NCBI RefSeq assembly: GCF_041260155.1
Contig: NC_091944.1
Location: 28,706,332-28,770,331 of the forward strand
Source of the DNA: Ptychodera flava
Lineage: Eukaryota; Hemichordata; Enteropneusta; Ptychoderidae
DNA length: 64,000 nucleotides
Reading direction: 5' to 3'
In this document: piece after piece, positions 33,601-47,612 of the stretch
Layout: each line of letters starts with the position of its first letter
How positions within the stretch are numbered: the first letter of the stretch is position 1
Made by a program: the position numbers and the translations under genes
The notes under the pieces: generated by a model
The model's database searches: none
Told to the model about the DNA's origin: nothing
The model's input: only the letters and a program-made list of their open reading frames with translations

Positions 33601-36087
33601 ATAGCCTTGAAAGTTAACAGTAAAATTTTGTAGTCAATCCTGAGAAGAACTGGTAACCAATTGAGATTGGCGAGAACTGGTGTGATCGGCTTAAATTTTC
33701 TGGTGCCTGTGATTATTCTTGCTGCAGCATTCCGAGTTTGTTGTAACAGGCCAATAGTTTTTATCTGGAAGTCCATATAGAAATGAATTACAATCAGTCA
33801 AGTTTGGATGTCAAAGTTGCAGGTAAAGGTTTTGCATTCTCCATTATTGTGGTGTAGATCCAATCAGGCGGAGATGGCTGTAGATTGATTTGCAAGTGCA
33901 CTTAATGTGATGGCTGAACATGTGATTATTGTCAAAGACCATGGCGATATAGCGAACAGATGAGCCGGGTACGATGGAGGTAGAACTAATGTTGACACTG
34001 TTGACTGCAGCAGGCGCACAGTTGAACATGAAGCGAATCAGAAGGACTTCTGTTTTATTGTCGTTGAGCTGGAATTTATTGTGAGTCCTCGAACCTGTGA
34101 TGTCACGAATACATGTTTCAGCTGAGGACAAGGCTACTTGAGAGTCATGATGGGATAATGAAAGATAAAGCTGGTTGTCGTCTGCATAGTGGTGGAAGTT
34201 AAGATCATGCTTGTGGATTAAATTCTCTAATGGAGCAATGTAGATGGTTAACAAAAGAGGAGAAGAGTCTTTTTGCACACCAAAATTGACTTCTGATGGT
34301 TCATTGACTGGTCCCTTTGCATGAAGTATTAGTTGAACCACTTGAGAGCAACGCCTGAGATACCAAGATAACTTGTGATCAACATTATCAAATGCACCAG
34401 AGAGACCGAGGACAATGAGTAGAACATAATTGCCAGAGTCCACGGATATACAAATTTCATTGTGTACTTTCAGAAGGGCAGTTTCTGAACTGTGAAATTT
34501 CCTTTACGCTGATTGAAATGATTGCCAGAGTGAGTTTCCTTTAAAGTAGTCGGTTATTTGAACAGCGATGAAATTCTTAAGTACTTTGGGAAAAAATGAC
34601 GGATTGGAAAAAGGTCATTTTTAAAGTCCAGTGAAGGTTTTTTTTCAGAACTAGGGCTGTTAGTCAGAAAAATCGTGACAACTTAGCTCAGTTATTGAAC
34701 CACTCTTTTTTTGAGAGGTGATTCGGCCGAGTTGTTTTGACTATAGCGTATTCGCTAGGTGACGATGAAGAACTGACTGAATCGTAATGTAAGATGGAAA
34801 ATAGAAGTACGGGTTGGTAGAGTTGTTGGCTTATAAAAGAGTGAAGAGATGGCTCTGAACAGGATTCTCTGGATATCTGCATTGCCTTTTATTAGGTTGG
34901 TGTAATAACTACGTTTACCTTGACGAATTAGTGTGCTAATATGATCTTTGTAGATTTGCAGGTGAACCTCCAGGTAAGTAGTGCGCCATTTACGTTCTGC
35001 TGACTTTCGTTGTTGTTTTGCCTGACACATTTCAGTTGGTAACCATTGGTAAGATGGTTTCCATATGTTTCTTGAGGGGCACATGTTGATCAAGAAGATT
35101 GGAGAGATGTTTGTTATAGGTGTCTATAGCTGATGGAGGCTGATGAAATTCAGGTATGGCGATTGTATTACTGAAGAAAACATTTGGTTCAATGGACGAA
35201 ATGGAGCGATACAGGACGTGACGTTTCCGAAGTGGTGGTGTCTTTAGTTTGTGATAAGAGAGAGTTGGATGATGAAAATCTATGAAATAGATGGCAGACT
35301 TAGAATTTGTAATGAATAAATCCATAGCCGCAGGGGTCAACAACATTAGTGAATTTCTTCGTGTCAGTATTCTGTTGGCCATAAATTTGCAGGTTAAAAT
35401 CACTAACAATAAATATGTGGCTCTTATAGCTTGTAGATTGCACATCTTGTTTACATCCAGACTGGCGTTGGTAGATTCTCATCAGCGGGTGTAGCATCTA
35501 ACTGGATTATTGCATAGTGGGTAACACAGTAATTAACAGCAGTGTCTTCACTAGCAGAATGTTAATAATTATCATACGATTTGCATCAGGAAAGAGTCAC
35601 TTTGAGAACAGTGGCAGTGCATATTAATAACAACCAATAAAACAAAACCAAAATTTATGCTAGCGTCGTTATCGGCAGTTTGCGATATGAACTCACCCAC
35701 CATTCCTGCAACCATCCAACACAAAGCAGTGATTATTATTGATGAAAATAAAAGCCATCTCCTGGGAAGATACTTCAACATCAACCAGCATAACAGGTAA
35801 CCGATGACGTCAGAAATGCTGACTAAACCCAAAATAAGATTGGTAAAGGTGTTGTTGGTTATAAAGTTGAAGTTGTAGCCCACACCATAATAGAAAGTTC
35901 CGATTGACAACCTGTCAGTGAAAAGAAGAATAACGGCTGATTTTGTTATATTGCATCGAATAAATTCTGATAGATATATACATGTACAGATAGGTGTATT
36001 ACTTATCAAAACTGTAACGGTACGTATTCTTTCACAAAAAAAGCCTGGGAGAGAAAGAGAACCAACAGAGTGCTCATTCATTCATAT

Positions 36088-36175
<88 letters not shown>

Positions 36176-39100
36176 TCAATTTTCCATATATTAACGTCAA
36201 TTTGTGTACTTACCAACCAACAGATATGCTAATGGTCCGACATCTCAGTTCTTTTCTTACAAATAGGTTCGTGAGAGCAGAAATCGGGGAAGTACGATTA
36301 TCTTCTTCTTCCTTTGTATGCAAATACAAAATAGTAAAATAGGTACAAATACAAATATGTATAAATTATAGCATAAAAATTTTGACTACACTCATACATA
36401 CATACATACATACATACATACATACATACATACATACATACATACATACATACATACATACATACATACATAAAAGATAGATAGAGTCTTTATCATTCCG
36501 CTCCGTGTATCTACCAAATTATGCCTCCCACTTTCACCGATAGATGGCGCTGTTCCCAAGTACTGAATATTCAGATTCAATAAACAGAGTCCCCTCATGC
36601 TGACCCTTCATTCCACTTTCATGCGCCGTTCGGCAGGTGTCGTCTTGCTGGCGCTCCGTTCTCTAGGCTTTCTTCAAAGATGAGCGAGTCTAAAGGCTCA
36701 AAGAGGAGAAGGCCAAAGTCCTCCAGTAGTGCAACGCGCACGGAGGCATTGCCAGAAACTGAAGTGAACGAAGAAGTAGCGGTCGCTACTGAAGAAGAAG
36801 AGGTCATGGCGTCCAATTTAAATATGGACGACAATGACATGGCACATCAGTCGGAAACCCCACAAGAACCTAACGCTACTATGTAGTCAAACTCAGGCAA
36901 GTAATGCGACTATAGCAGACTTTATTGCGTCGCAAACACCAGGTCAAGACATGGAAACACGTAGTACTGGTACGGGTCAAGGGTCACGCAAACGGAGTAA
37001 ATCTCCTGCGTCGACTTCTTATCGACGAAAGTTTCCCCGATATTCTGACAGTGATGCAGGTAACGGTACAGAGCTAGACTACTTTGAGGATTCGGATGAC
37101 CATTTGCAGGAAGAATTTCCTGAGTCGTCCCAAGCAGAGGTTCCAACGAACACGGCATGTGAGGGCGAGTTGGACGCCATCTTTGACGACGTACCCGACC
37201 ATATCGCGGGTCCGGTCACTTGGCCGGTTGCTCAAACATCAGTTGATTGGTTGACTAAACGAATAGATAAACGGCTATCTCCGAAACAGTTAAAGGAATT
37301 GCAGCAGAATTATTTAGTGCCTGAAGACAAACTGCAGCCATTCGAAGTGCAAGAAATGCCGTCTTCACTTAGAAGTTTTATTCGTTCTAGTGCGCCTAAT
37401 TATCGTAATTACGATAGGCCATATTATAAAACTCACATGGTTATGCACTCTGCCTTGCGACCTATTATCAGAGTACTTGAATTGGTGTGCTCATCCAAAT
37501 TTCAAGCTGATAACACAGAGGTTAAGAAGCAAATTAAGTCAGGGCTTTCAGATGCTACCCATTTATTGACTACAGCAAGCTCTATGATGGCTGAATTACG
37601 TCAGGGAAGAATGAAGCCCCTTTTCAAAGAAGATTACAAAGATATTCTACAAACATCAAAACCCACAATGAAAGGTTTCTTTGGTGGAGATTTATTAAAG
37701 GCTATCAGTGAATCTAAAAAATCTGTCAATGCCTTTCGAAGTGTTGCAAGTAGCACAAAAGGGAGGTCACAGTCTTACGACAATAAAAAGAGATACAACT
37801 ATAACAGAAGTTCATCAAGCTATGAAGGTAACAAAAGCAACTACCAGTACAAGTACAGAGATGATAGAAACTTCAACCAGAGGGCCAGCAAGGGCCGTGG
37901 TAGAGGAAAACAGGACAGACAGTCCAAACAGTGACATTTCTTCAGTAAACCTGCCTCATGCAGGCAGACTTCAGTTCTTTGTGGACAAATGGAAAGAAAT
38001 CACAAAGAGCTCATGGATTCTCAAGGTAATTCAAGGATATCGACTTCAGCTAATCGACACTCCAACTCAGTTAGTTCAACCAGAGTCAGTCCCACAGTCA
38101 CACAACGAATTTATAAAGATCCAGGAGGAAATAAATCTTTTGTTGTCCAAACAGGCAATAGAACCCGTACAGCCACAACCAGACCAATTTCTGTCCAGAA
38201 TATTCGTAATCCCAAAACGATCAGGGGGAATGCGTGTCATCATAGACCTTCGCAAATTGAATTTATTCATAAAGAAGGTGAAGTTTCGAATGGAAGGACA
38301 TCCATTCATTCAGGAAACTTTGGAACAGGACGACTACATGACATCAATAGATCTAACAGATGCGTATCACATGATTCCCATACATCCAGAACACAGAAAG
38401 TATCTGTGTTTCCAGTGGCAAAATCAACGTTACCAATACACATGTCTACCGTTCGGGCTGACATCAGCTCCTCGTATTTTCACCAAGATAATGAAGGTAC
38501 CAATGGCACATGCTCGAAAACAGGGAATAGTTTGCAGCAGTTACATAGACGATGTGTTCAACAAAGCAGGGAAAAAGGAAATTTGTTACCAGAACTCTCA
38601 CATACTTATGACACTGTTCCGTCAACTGGGCTTCATACCAAACGAAAAGAAGTCACAATTAATACCAACCAAAAAGTTGGTTCATTTAGGACGTCTATAC
38701 GACACAGAGAAGATGGTAGTACTAGTACCAACCCAGAAGATGCAAGTAATAGCAAACATTGCTACAGCATTGCTTGCCAAGCACACTGTATCCCTCAGAC
38801 AAGTAGCACAAGTGCTTGGTTTAATAGAGGATGCACGGGGAGCTATGAGAATAGCAGCAGCACATTATCGTGCACTCCAACAACAACTCAATCACAGTCT
38901 AGTACATCACTCATGGGATCACAAGATATCTTTGAATCAGGAAGCACAAACAGACCTGCTTTGGTGGATACATCAAGCTCCAGTTTTCAATGGTCGGCCT
39001 CTACAGGTACAGCCCTCCGACATGATCATTCAGTCAGATGCATCACAGGAGGGATGGGGAGGTGTTTGCGCCAACCACACAGTTCAGGGCAGATGGACTC

Positions 39101-42100
39101 AGGAGGAAAAGAGAAGACACATCAATGTTCTAGAAATTCAAGCAGCAAAGTTGGTACTCCAGTCTTTCCTTCACAATCAGAGCAATCTAACAGTCACCTT
39201 ACAGTTAGACAACACTGTGGCTGTAGCCTATCTGAAGAACGAAGGGGGAGCAAAGTCTCCAGAACTGTGTACCATAGCACTACAGATATGGCAGTTGTGC
39301 GAAAACAAAAATATCCACCTCAAAGTGGAACATCTCCCAGGGACAATGAATGTATTAGCAGACAAGCAGTCCCGAGTGTTTCAAGATCATCACGATTATC
39401 AGTTGAACCCCAGAGTGTTTCAACAAATTTGTCTACAGTTCCACCAGCCAGAGATCGATATGTTTGCAAGTCGCACGACAAGACAACTCAACCAGTATGT
39501 GTCTTGGACAATAGACCCTCAAGCAACAGCAGTGAATGCATTCTCACTAACATGGACAGACAGAGATATGTACATGTTTCCTCCACCACCACTAATAACC
39601 AGATGCCTGCAGAAAATACGCAGAGACAAGGCCAAAGCAATCATGGTAACACCAGTATGGTCAAAGAGACCTTGGTATCCACTGTTACTTCAGATGTCCA
39701 GTCAGTGTCCACTTCTGTTGCCAAAGTGCAGAGAGTTACTTCTAGAACCACACACAGGGAAGCCACCCAAAATAAATCTTATACCACTAGCCGCTTGGAT
39801 GCTATCAGGAGACATTACAGAGGTCAGGGAATTTCAGCAAAGGCAACAGAAATACTTGTCAAAGCTGTGCGACAAAGTACCTCTAAACAATATGACTTCA
39901 AATGGACAAGATTTGCAAGCTGGTGTAGTCAGCGGAACGTTGATCCAGTTTCATGTCCTGCAGCAATAATATTAGAATTTCTAACTGAACTGTTTCAGGA
40001 CAAGAATCTAACATACAGTACATTAAATGGTTATCGAGCAGCTATCTCATCAGCCCACCTAAATGTGTATGGTAAGCCCATAGGTTCACATCCATTGGTA
40101 GTCAACTTATTCAGAGGATTTTTTCATATTCGACCACCAACACCAAGATATCCAGTCACATGGGATGTTACTGGAGTGTTGAATTATCTGAAGTCGTTAC
40201 ATCCTAGCTCAAGTTTGAGTCTAAAGCAGTTAACGCTAAAGACTGTCATGCTAATTGCTCTGACATCCTCGGATAGAGGTCAGACAATAGCAAATTTGGA
40301 TATTAAGTTTTGTAATATAACCGATAATTTTGTTTTGTTTGTTGTTCCAAAACTGACCAAAACTTCGTCAGTCACAAAGCCATACAAAACTGTTAAATGT
40401 CTTAGTTTTCGAGACAAATCTCTCGATGTTAGACACTATGTGAGAAACTACATCTACAGAACCAGAAGATATAGAGATATGGTTGTCAGAGAAGGCAGGA
40501 CCCGTCCTTCAAGACTGTTTATTTCCTTTAGAAGTCCTTATCATGAGGTAACTTCACAAACAATTGCAAGATGGGTACGAACAGTGATGAAGGAGGCAGG
40601 TATAGATACAACACATTACAAGGCTCACAGCGTCAGAGGTGCAGCGTGTTCAGCAGCACAAATACAGGGAGCAACTTTAACACAGATTCTGAAACTAGGA
40701 GATTGGTCCAACAGCACAACATTTACAAGGTTCTACCAAAGACACACAGAGTCCTCAGAAGCAGGTCGCCTTATCCTGATGGCTGGCCAAGGGCAGTAGA
40801 AGGTCAGTTTTAGGACCAATTTATACTCCGCCCAGCTTGGTATTCGGCATAATTTGGTAGATACACGGAGCGGAATGATAAAGACTTAAAAATTTGCCTA
40901 GACTTACCTTGAAGTGCAAATTATAAGTCTTTGAATGGAGCGTAGTGTATCTACGCTTCTCCCTCCCACCCGTCCCGGCTTCATATAAATTGGGAGGATT
41001 TTTGCCCATGTGCTTTAAAAAATTGCTGAAATAGCTTACAAAATACAGTTTGGAGAATATATGGATATAGCTCTAGTAGCTCACACAAACTTGCCTGCCT
41101 CACGGCTACTTCAAGTGGAATGAAGGGTCAGCATGAGGGGACTCTGTTTATTGAATCTGAATATTCAGTACTTGGGAACAGCGCCATCTATCGGTGAAAG
41201 TGGGAGGCATAATTTGGTAGATACACTACGCTCCATTCAAAGACTTATAATTTGCACTTCAAGGTAAGTCTAGGCAAATTTTTAATTTTATTTGTTGAGC
41301 ACTCTTGTCTAACTGGGATCTACATCAAGTATTGAGAGAATTAGCTTAGACTACTCTATGAAGAGCATACCAACTTATTGGGATGGTTGACAGCTTTTTG
41401 AGACAAATCAGGTGGACTTATATTTACAAGTACAAGAAGGACGATAGTGACGACCAGCGGAATTTCGATGGAAAATATAGATTTAGATCAAGAAGGAAGC
41501 CACCCCAGGTCGAGGAATTGAGACCCTTTGAAGAGGCTGTGTTAAATGTGGTGGAAAATATTCAATTCAGGAAGGTGAATGACAACTTCCAAAAAAAGCT
41601 CAAACCCGACATCCGTGAAATCAAGAAATCGGGGAGGATTTTCGTCCCTGCTGATAAGACACGTAACTTCTACAAGGTTATTGTTGATTGTTATCAGAAG
41701 CTGTTATGAGAGAATATAACAAAGTCATGCAAGTCAGCGAACGACAGCGTTTACAACGAAATTAATAGTGAGGCGAAGGAAATAGCAAGTGACTTCAATA
41801 TTGCGGAAAGGATGGTCACAATTGCTAAGCGTCAGGCCTTCATTTCATTAAAAGATCACAAAGACAACTTCATGAACAACCCAGCAAGTAGCGAGATGGG
41901 CAAAGTAAGTAAACAGAGTGTTCTAAAAAGAGTCTGTCCAGCTACAAGCATAGAACCAACACGTAGAGTGCGGGAACACACCAGGATCATGGCATAGATA
42001 ATTTTATAAAGGAGGCAGTTCAACCAGTACATTTTGTCTTCTATACCGACGTTTCGGCAACAGACAAGTTGCCTTCTTCAGGGTAAAAGCTGACAAATAC

Positions 42101-43853
42101 AAGTGAGCACATACGAAAGTAAAAACCAGGTAAACAGTTACTTGACACAATCAACCATCGATATTAGATCATGTACGTGTGTGAACCAATGGAGGAACCC
42201 TTCAGCTGTCATTGATTGGTTTCAGCGAATACGGGATAAATCAAAATGTATATTCATTACAATTTGACACAATTAACTAGTCGTCTATCCATCTATCTCA
42301 GATCACTTGCGTAAACCGCTTGATTTTGCGAGAGAATACACTTCAGTTTCTGATGAAGTGGTTGATATCCTAATGCACTCGAAAAAGACCCTCCTTTTTG
42401 ATGACATAACACCCTGGATTAAAAGAGAGAATAAGGATTTGTTCGATGTGGCAATGGGAATCTTCGATGGTGCTGAAATATGCGAACTGGTGGGTCTGTA
42501 TATACTTAGCACGCTCGCCAAGAAGTATGATACAGATCATATCGGCTTATACCGGGATGACGGGGTTGGTGTACTCAAAAACACCACGGCCAGTAGGGCG
42601 GATAAGATCAAAAACGACATTGCAAAGATATTTCTCGACATTGGCCTGAAAATCACTATTGACACAAACCAGAGAATAACAAAGTTCTTGGATGTGATAT
42701 TCAATTTGAAAGACGGCAAGTTCTATCCGTATCGTAAACAAAACGACCGAACAATGTATGTCCATAAGCAGTCTAATCACCCGACATCTGTTATTAAACA
42801 CATACCCGATGCAATAAGCAAACGCATACCAACAATTTCCAGTGATAAGGGCATCTTTGATAAATACAAAGGACAATACAATACGGCGCTAAAGACAATC
42901 GGATACACCGAACAAATTGAATATGTCAACACAAACCAATCAGCGAGGAGAAACAATAACAGGAAACGTTACATTACATGGTTAAACCCCCTTTCAGCAA
43001 GAACGCGGAAACTAATATCGACAAGAAATTTCTTCAACTTGTTGAGAAACACTTTCCAAAGGGGCCTTAACTTCACAAGATCTTCAACAGAAACACAATT
43101 AAAGTGACTTATAGCTGTATGAAGAATATGGCAAGTATAATAAAATCGCATGATAAGAGGGTAATCACCGGAGATCTGCGCAAGGATCATCCAGCTGATT
43201 GTAATTGCAGGGTCAAGTCGGCATGCCCCTTGAAGGGCAACTGTCAGGTCAAAGGCGCAGTTTACAAGGCCAAAGTATCAAGGAGGACAACGCAGAGACG
43301 GTTTACATCGGCCTCACTGATAACACCTTCAAGACGCGCTACACTAACCACATGAACCATACGAAAGATAAAAAAATACAGACTTGTCAAAGTTTGTATG
43401 GAACTTAAGAAGAAAAGACCATGTCTTTGACATTTCATGGTCAATCATTGACAAAGCATCGAGCTACTCTAGCATAAGCAAGCGATGTAATCTTTGAGTA
43501 TCAGAAAAGCTGCGCATTATCAATGCTGACAAATCTACACTGTTAAACAAACGCTCTGAGTTGGTTTCAAAATGTCGACACCAAAACAAATATTATTTAT
43601 CAAATTTTAACACCACCTACAAATAGAATGGTTCTTTTAAGTCATATATGTAAGAGTGTCAAGCTAGGAATCCTTTTACTTCTAACTGATGATTGCTGGA
43701 TGCGTGAAACTTAAGTAATAGATTTCATTACTTTTTACTTGAAGTAATTCGTTTATTTATAACGCTCTGCTTAGCATCGAGCACTGTAATTTCCCACAAG
43801 GACATCTATATACTTCGATATATATATCATATATATTATTTTTACTTCATATT

Positions 43854-43885
<32 letters not shown>

Positions 43886-46638
43886 TGTATGTATGTATGT
43901 ATGTATGTATGTATGTATGTATGTATGTATGTATGTATGTGTGTGTATGTATGTATAAGCATATGTATATGTATATGATTACCACTTCATAGTGATATTT
44001 ACTTTGAGGTTTACGTTTATGATTGAACTATTGCTACCAACGCACAAATGTTTTCCAGAAATGGAGAAGGCCCTTAACTCTGAGTAAGATAATATCTACA
44101 GTCGCTGCAAGAATAACAAAATGGCATCACCTGTGACAGCACAAAACAATTATTGTAACCACTCTACAAAATCGTACATATTTAAATAAATGAGCTTCAG
44201 ACTGTAAACTTGGCGAAAAGAAATTGCAGGCAGTTCACCTTTGAATGATTTTTGGTACACTTGTTGATGAAACAGCATTGTCACAAGATTTTTTAATAAA
44301 CCGTTTTATAGCTTTGAGTATTAAAATAAGACATGTTGTACCCATACATACAAGAAAACGTTATATAATAGCTGTATTCTACCACAATGTGATTACTGTC
44401 ATCTTTTATAGGGAGCCCCACCGTTTATGTAAAGGTTTGTTAACTTTAAACACTTGCCATTAAATATTTTTTGATGCAATGAACAATGTTCCAACTGAGG
44501 ATGTATATGATGCCACCACCCAATGGAATATTTTATAAAAGTACATGATTTACTTTTAATTGTTTACATAATCTTGTGCCACAGTAAATGAAAAGTATCA
44601 TTCCGGAACTTTATAATGGAAGGGCTACAATATCTAAGGTGCAAAATCGTTAACAGTTCCTGTATCAAATAAGGATCTTTTTAAAAAGTGTCATATACTG
44701 AAACAGAGTTAATTTTATTATCATGTATAGTGACTAATAGAGTATTTTTAAAACGTCTCTTTTAAGCTTATTGGGAAAAATTTGAAATGTGTGCGTTGGT
44801 CTTTTTTTGTTTGTATTATATTGTATGTATTGCGTAGTATTGTGTTAGTATACATTGTTAGGTCTTATTAAGTTTTACTCTTTATAGACTTTCAATTTAG
44901 CGTCCTTGGGAAAATAAGTATCTCTACTGAAGCCAGAAGGCTAATCCAGATAAAGACACTGCATCAAAAAGCAATAATACAGATAAATTCACACTAACTG
45001 TTGTGTCTTAAAGAGTGATACACGTTAATTCACATGAATCCACATAAATACCCGCTTGCTGAATACAAGCAATGGATTCTTGACTTTATTCATCTATATA
45101 TTCAGAAGTCAGCTGAAATACAGGCAATAATCTATGCTAATACTTAAAGTGTTTCGTGAAGTGAAAACGTTTAATAGATAGAGTTACAAAAATAGATACT
45201 TTTGTTGACATGTTTCATCGTTTACCTTAGTATCTGGAGACTTAAAGCTCTGTCTTTGATATGTTGTTTTGTTCCACTTGGCTATTTTCTCAAAGAGTTT
45301 TTCTGTTTCTTCAACCCTTCCTTGTTGATATAACCATCTTGGCGATTCATCTAATATCCTGTCGGATGAAAGACGGATTTGTTCAAATCTTAGTTTGTAA
45401 GAAAATGAGAAGGCATGGATATGATAAATCGGGAAAACATTAAAATAACCAGATATGAACTGAAAATGCTCAGGCGGCATTATATATTGCAGTTGTGTGT
45501 AAATTTAAAACTTTGCCACATGTTTAAAACTTCATTGAAAGTGTTATGATCAACATAATGAACAATATTCACAACAGATTAATTCTAAAGGTCATTAAGT
45601 ATACAAATATGTAAACAGCTCAAATATAAATACTAAATTTCTTTGACTGCTGTCACTGTATCAACACTTTCTATAGCAAGTGTAATTGCCTTTGGTCAAG
45701 TCCATCAAGCTATATATGCCAACTGTAAAAGCTCATTAGATATGCAAATTATAAATTAGCTGACATGAAAATACGAATTGACTTCCAATATTGTTTTAAC
45801 CCGGTATCATCAATGTACATGGCATGTTTCGCCATCTTTGATCAAGTAAAGCCCGGTATATATCCCTGATCAGGAAGGTTTGTTAAACATGCAAATTAGG
45901 AGTTGACTGAAATGAAAATGCTTAATGACTTTGAGTAATTTTGTAATTAAGTATATTCCATGTGCATAGCCAGTTTCGTCAACTTTGGTAAAGTCAATCA
46001 AGATATATATCCTTAACTGGAGAGTTCATTAAGGCTTAAATATGCAAATAGAAATAGGCTGACGTCAGAATGTTTAATGACTTTAAATAATGTTGTATAT
46101 AGTATTTTTAATGTACATAGCAAGTTTCATTAACTTTGGTCTTGTCCATTCAGATATATATCCCTAATTCGGAAAGTTCATCAAATATGCAAATAAGTAA
46201 TTGGCTGAAGAAAAAATGCTTAATGACTTTCAATAATGTTATATCATAGTATCTTCAATAAACATAGCAAGTTTCGTCAATTTTGATTGAGTCAATTCAG
46301 ATATATCCCTAATTAGGAAAGTTCATTAAAATGTGCAATTAGCTATTATCTTTCCCTTCACCCATAATCCATAAATAACTTCAACGGCTAATATATCTTG
46401 GTGTGATCGACATTCGTATTAAATTTCATCAAATTGTGTGCAGTCGTTTTCAGTGTGTATCCGTTTTTTCTAAAATCATTAACTATGCAAATGAGCAAAA
46501 AATATGCAGGCCACACCAACCAAAAACTGATCATTTGCCATTTGCAAACTGAATCTATGTACCAGATTTGATTCTGATCTAATAAGCCGTTTTTGAGATA
46601 TCGGGCCTACAGATAGACGGACAGACAGGCAGGCAGAC

Positions 46639-46675
<37 letters not shown>

Positions 46676-47528
46676 TGCATCGGTGCGACATCAGCTCACG
46701 TGTGTGAACACGTGAGCTAAAAATGAACAAAATACCACTCATTTAGTTTTCGGGTATTGCTGGTCCGATGTCTTCAACTCTGCCGCTTTTGATTCCTGAC
46801 GGCAAATGTATAACAGCTTCAATGCGATAAAGAATAGACTTAAAAGCCATTCACCATCAAAATTCTTTAAAATATACATGCTGACATTGAAACAGCGAGT
46901 GCGCGTATTTCGCTACTCATATTAGTACTTACCAGTAATACGGAATGGTAAGGAGACAGCCTAACAGTACAACAAGTTGAATTATTCGCCAATTGCTCCT
47001 GGCTGCATAAGACATTCCCGCTAGCAAGAGCTCACAGATAGGATGAGCAAGTGATGGGACTATCAGTGCCATAGGCCTGGTCTTCGTGGTCACCATTTCT
47101 ACGACTGGACAAGATGGTATGAATTTTAAATTTTAACGAAAATATGAATAAATGCAACAGTGTAATTCTAATACGTTGGGGTGAGGAGTTAATCTACGGG
47201 AACGAAATCTCTGTAGGTATGGCTTAGTACGTCATCTTTAAAATGAAAACTGGAAATCCTCGGTCTGGTCAGATTTTGGCGCTAATGCTCGTCATAAACA
47301 CGAGCTCAAATAGTGGTAGCCGAAGACAGAAAAATGTGGTTTATTCTTTTCTTGCAAGTGAAGAGGAAATGATGCACAATGCCATATTCTGCATGCTTTT
47401 TAAAGTTACGTATGCACACACAGTCGAATAGAAAGACAAAAAGACAGACAGCCAAGCACGTATACATGGTTTAAAAAGTATACCGACCGACAATTTGACA
47501 TACCTACAGGTTGCGTATATGTTATATG

Positions 47529-47612
<84 letters not shown>

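Larger units (their letters stand above)
36486..41285 (+). mobile_element. DIRS-type tyrosine-recombinase retrotransposon, nearly whole
   Basis: A 4.8-kb element in D intron 5, antisense to the gene. It has inverted terminal repeats: 36505-36618 is complementary, apparently without mismatch, to 41113-41226. An internal complementary region (40846-40954) pairs with both outer ends, the DIRS1 hallmark used to form the circular intermediate. Parts in order: a gag-like region (about 36680-37934), rich in Ser/Arg at its end; reverse transcriptase with RNase H (about 38000-39970; YIDDVF and QSDASQEGWGG visible); and an overlapping tyrosine recombinase (about 39790-40799) with the HSVRGA, GDW and FYQRH landmarks. 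Overlapping frames are normal for this order. Near-identical arms suggest a recent arrival. It looks whole or nearly so, with at most one or two breaks. Confidence 0.93.
41375..43620 (+). mobile_element. Penelope-like retroelement (Neptune-like) with GIY-YIG endonuclease
   Basis: The N-terminal part (41383-41709) has FVPADKTRNFYKV. It is followed by FISLKDHKDNF (41830-41875) and, after an inserted segment, NQWRNPSAVIDWF (about 42189) and the RT palm frame 42307-43107 with MGIFDGAEICELVGLY and the catalytic GLYRDDGVG. A cysteine cluster (CNC, CP, C within 43200-43250) precedes a GIY-YIG endonuclease (VYKAKV, then VYIGLTDNTFKTRYTNH). The conserved tail ADKSTLLNKRSELVSKCRH lies at 43530-43590. 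The cysteine cluster points to the Neptune-type lineage. Coding is broken in several places, so it is inactive. It lies in D intron 5, antisense to the gene, about 90 bp after the DIRS element. Confidence 0.9.

Noticed and set aside
37989-39780. Long Ser/Thr-rich open frame over the DIRS reverse transcriptase region
   Set aside because: Only its last ~1 kb has domain homology (recombinase). The earlier part has shadow-frame composition over the RT/RNase H frame.
45650-46345. Regularly spaced repeats that could suggest a CRISPR array
   Set aside because: Units are ~148 bp, diverged head-to-tail copies without spacers, in an animal intron; they fit a Helitron-type core array.
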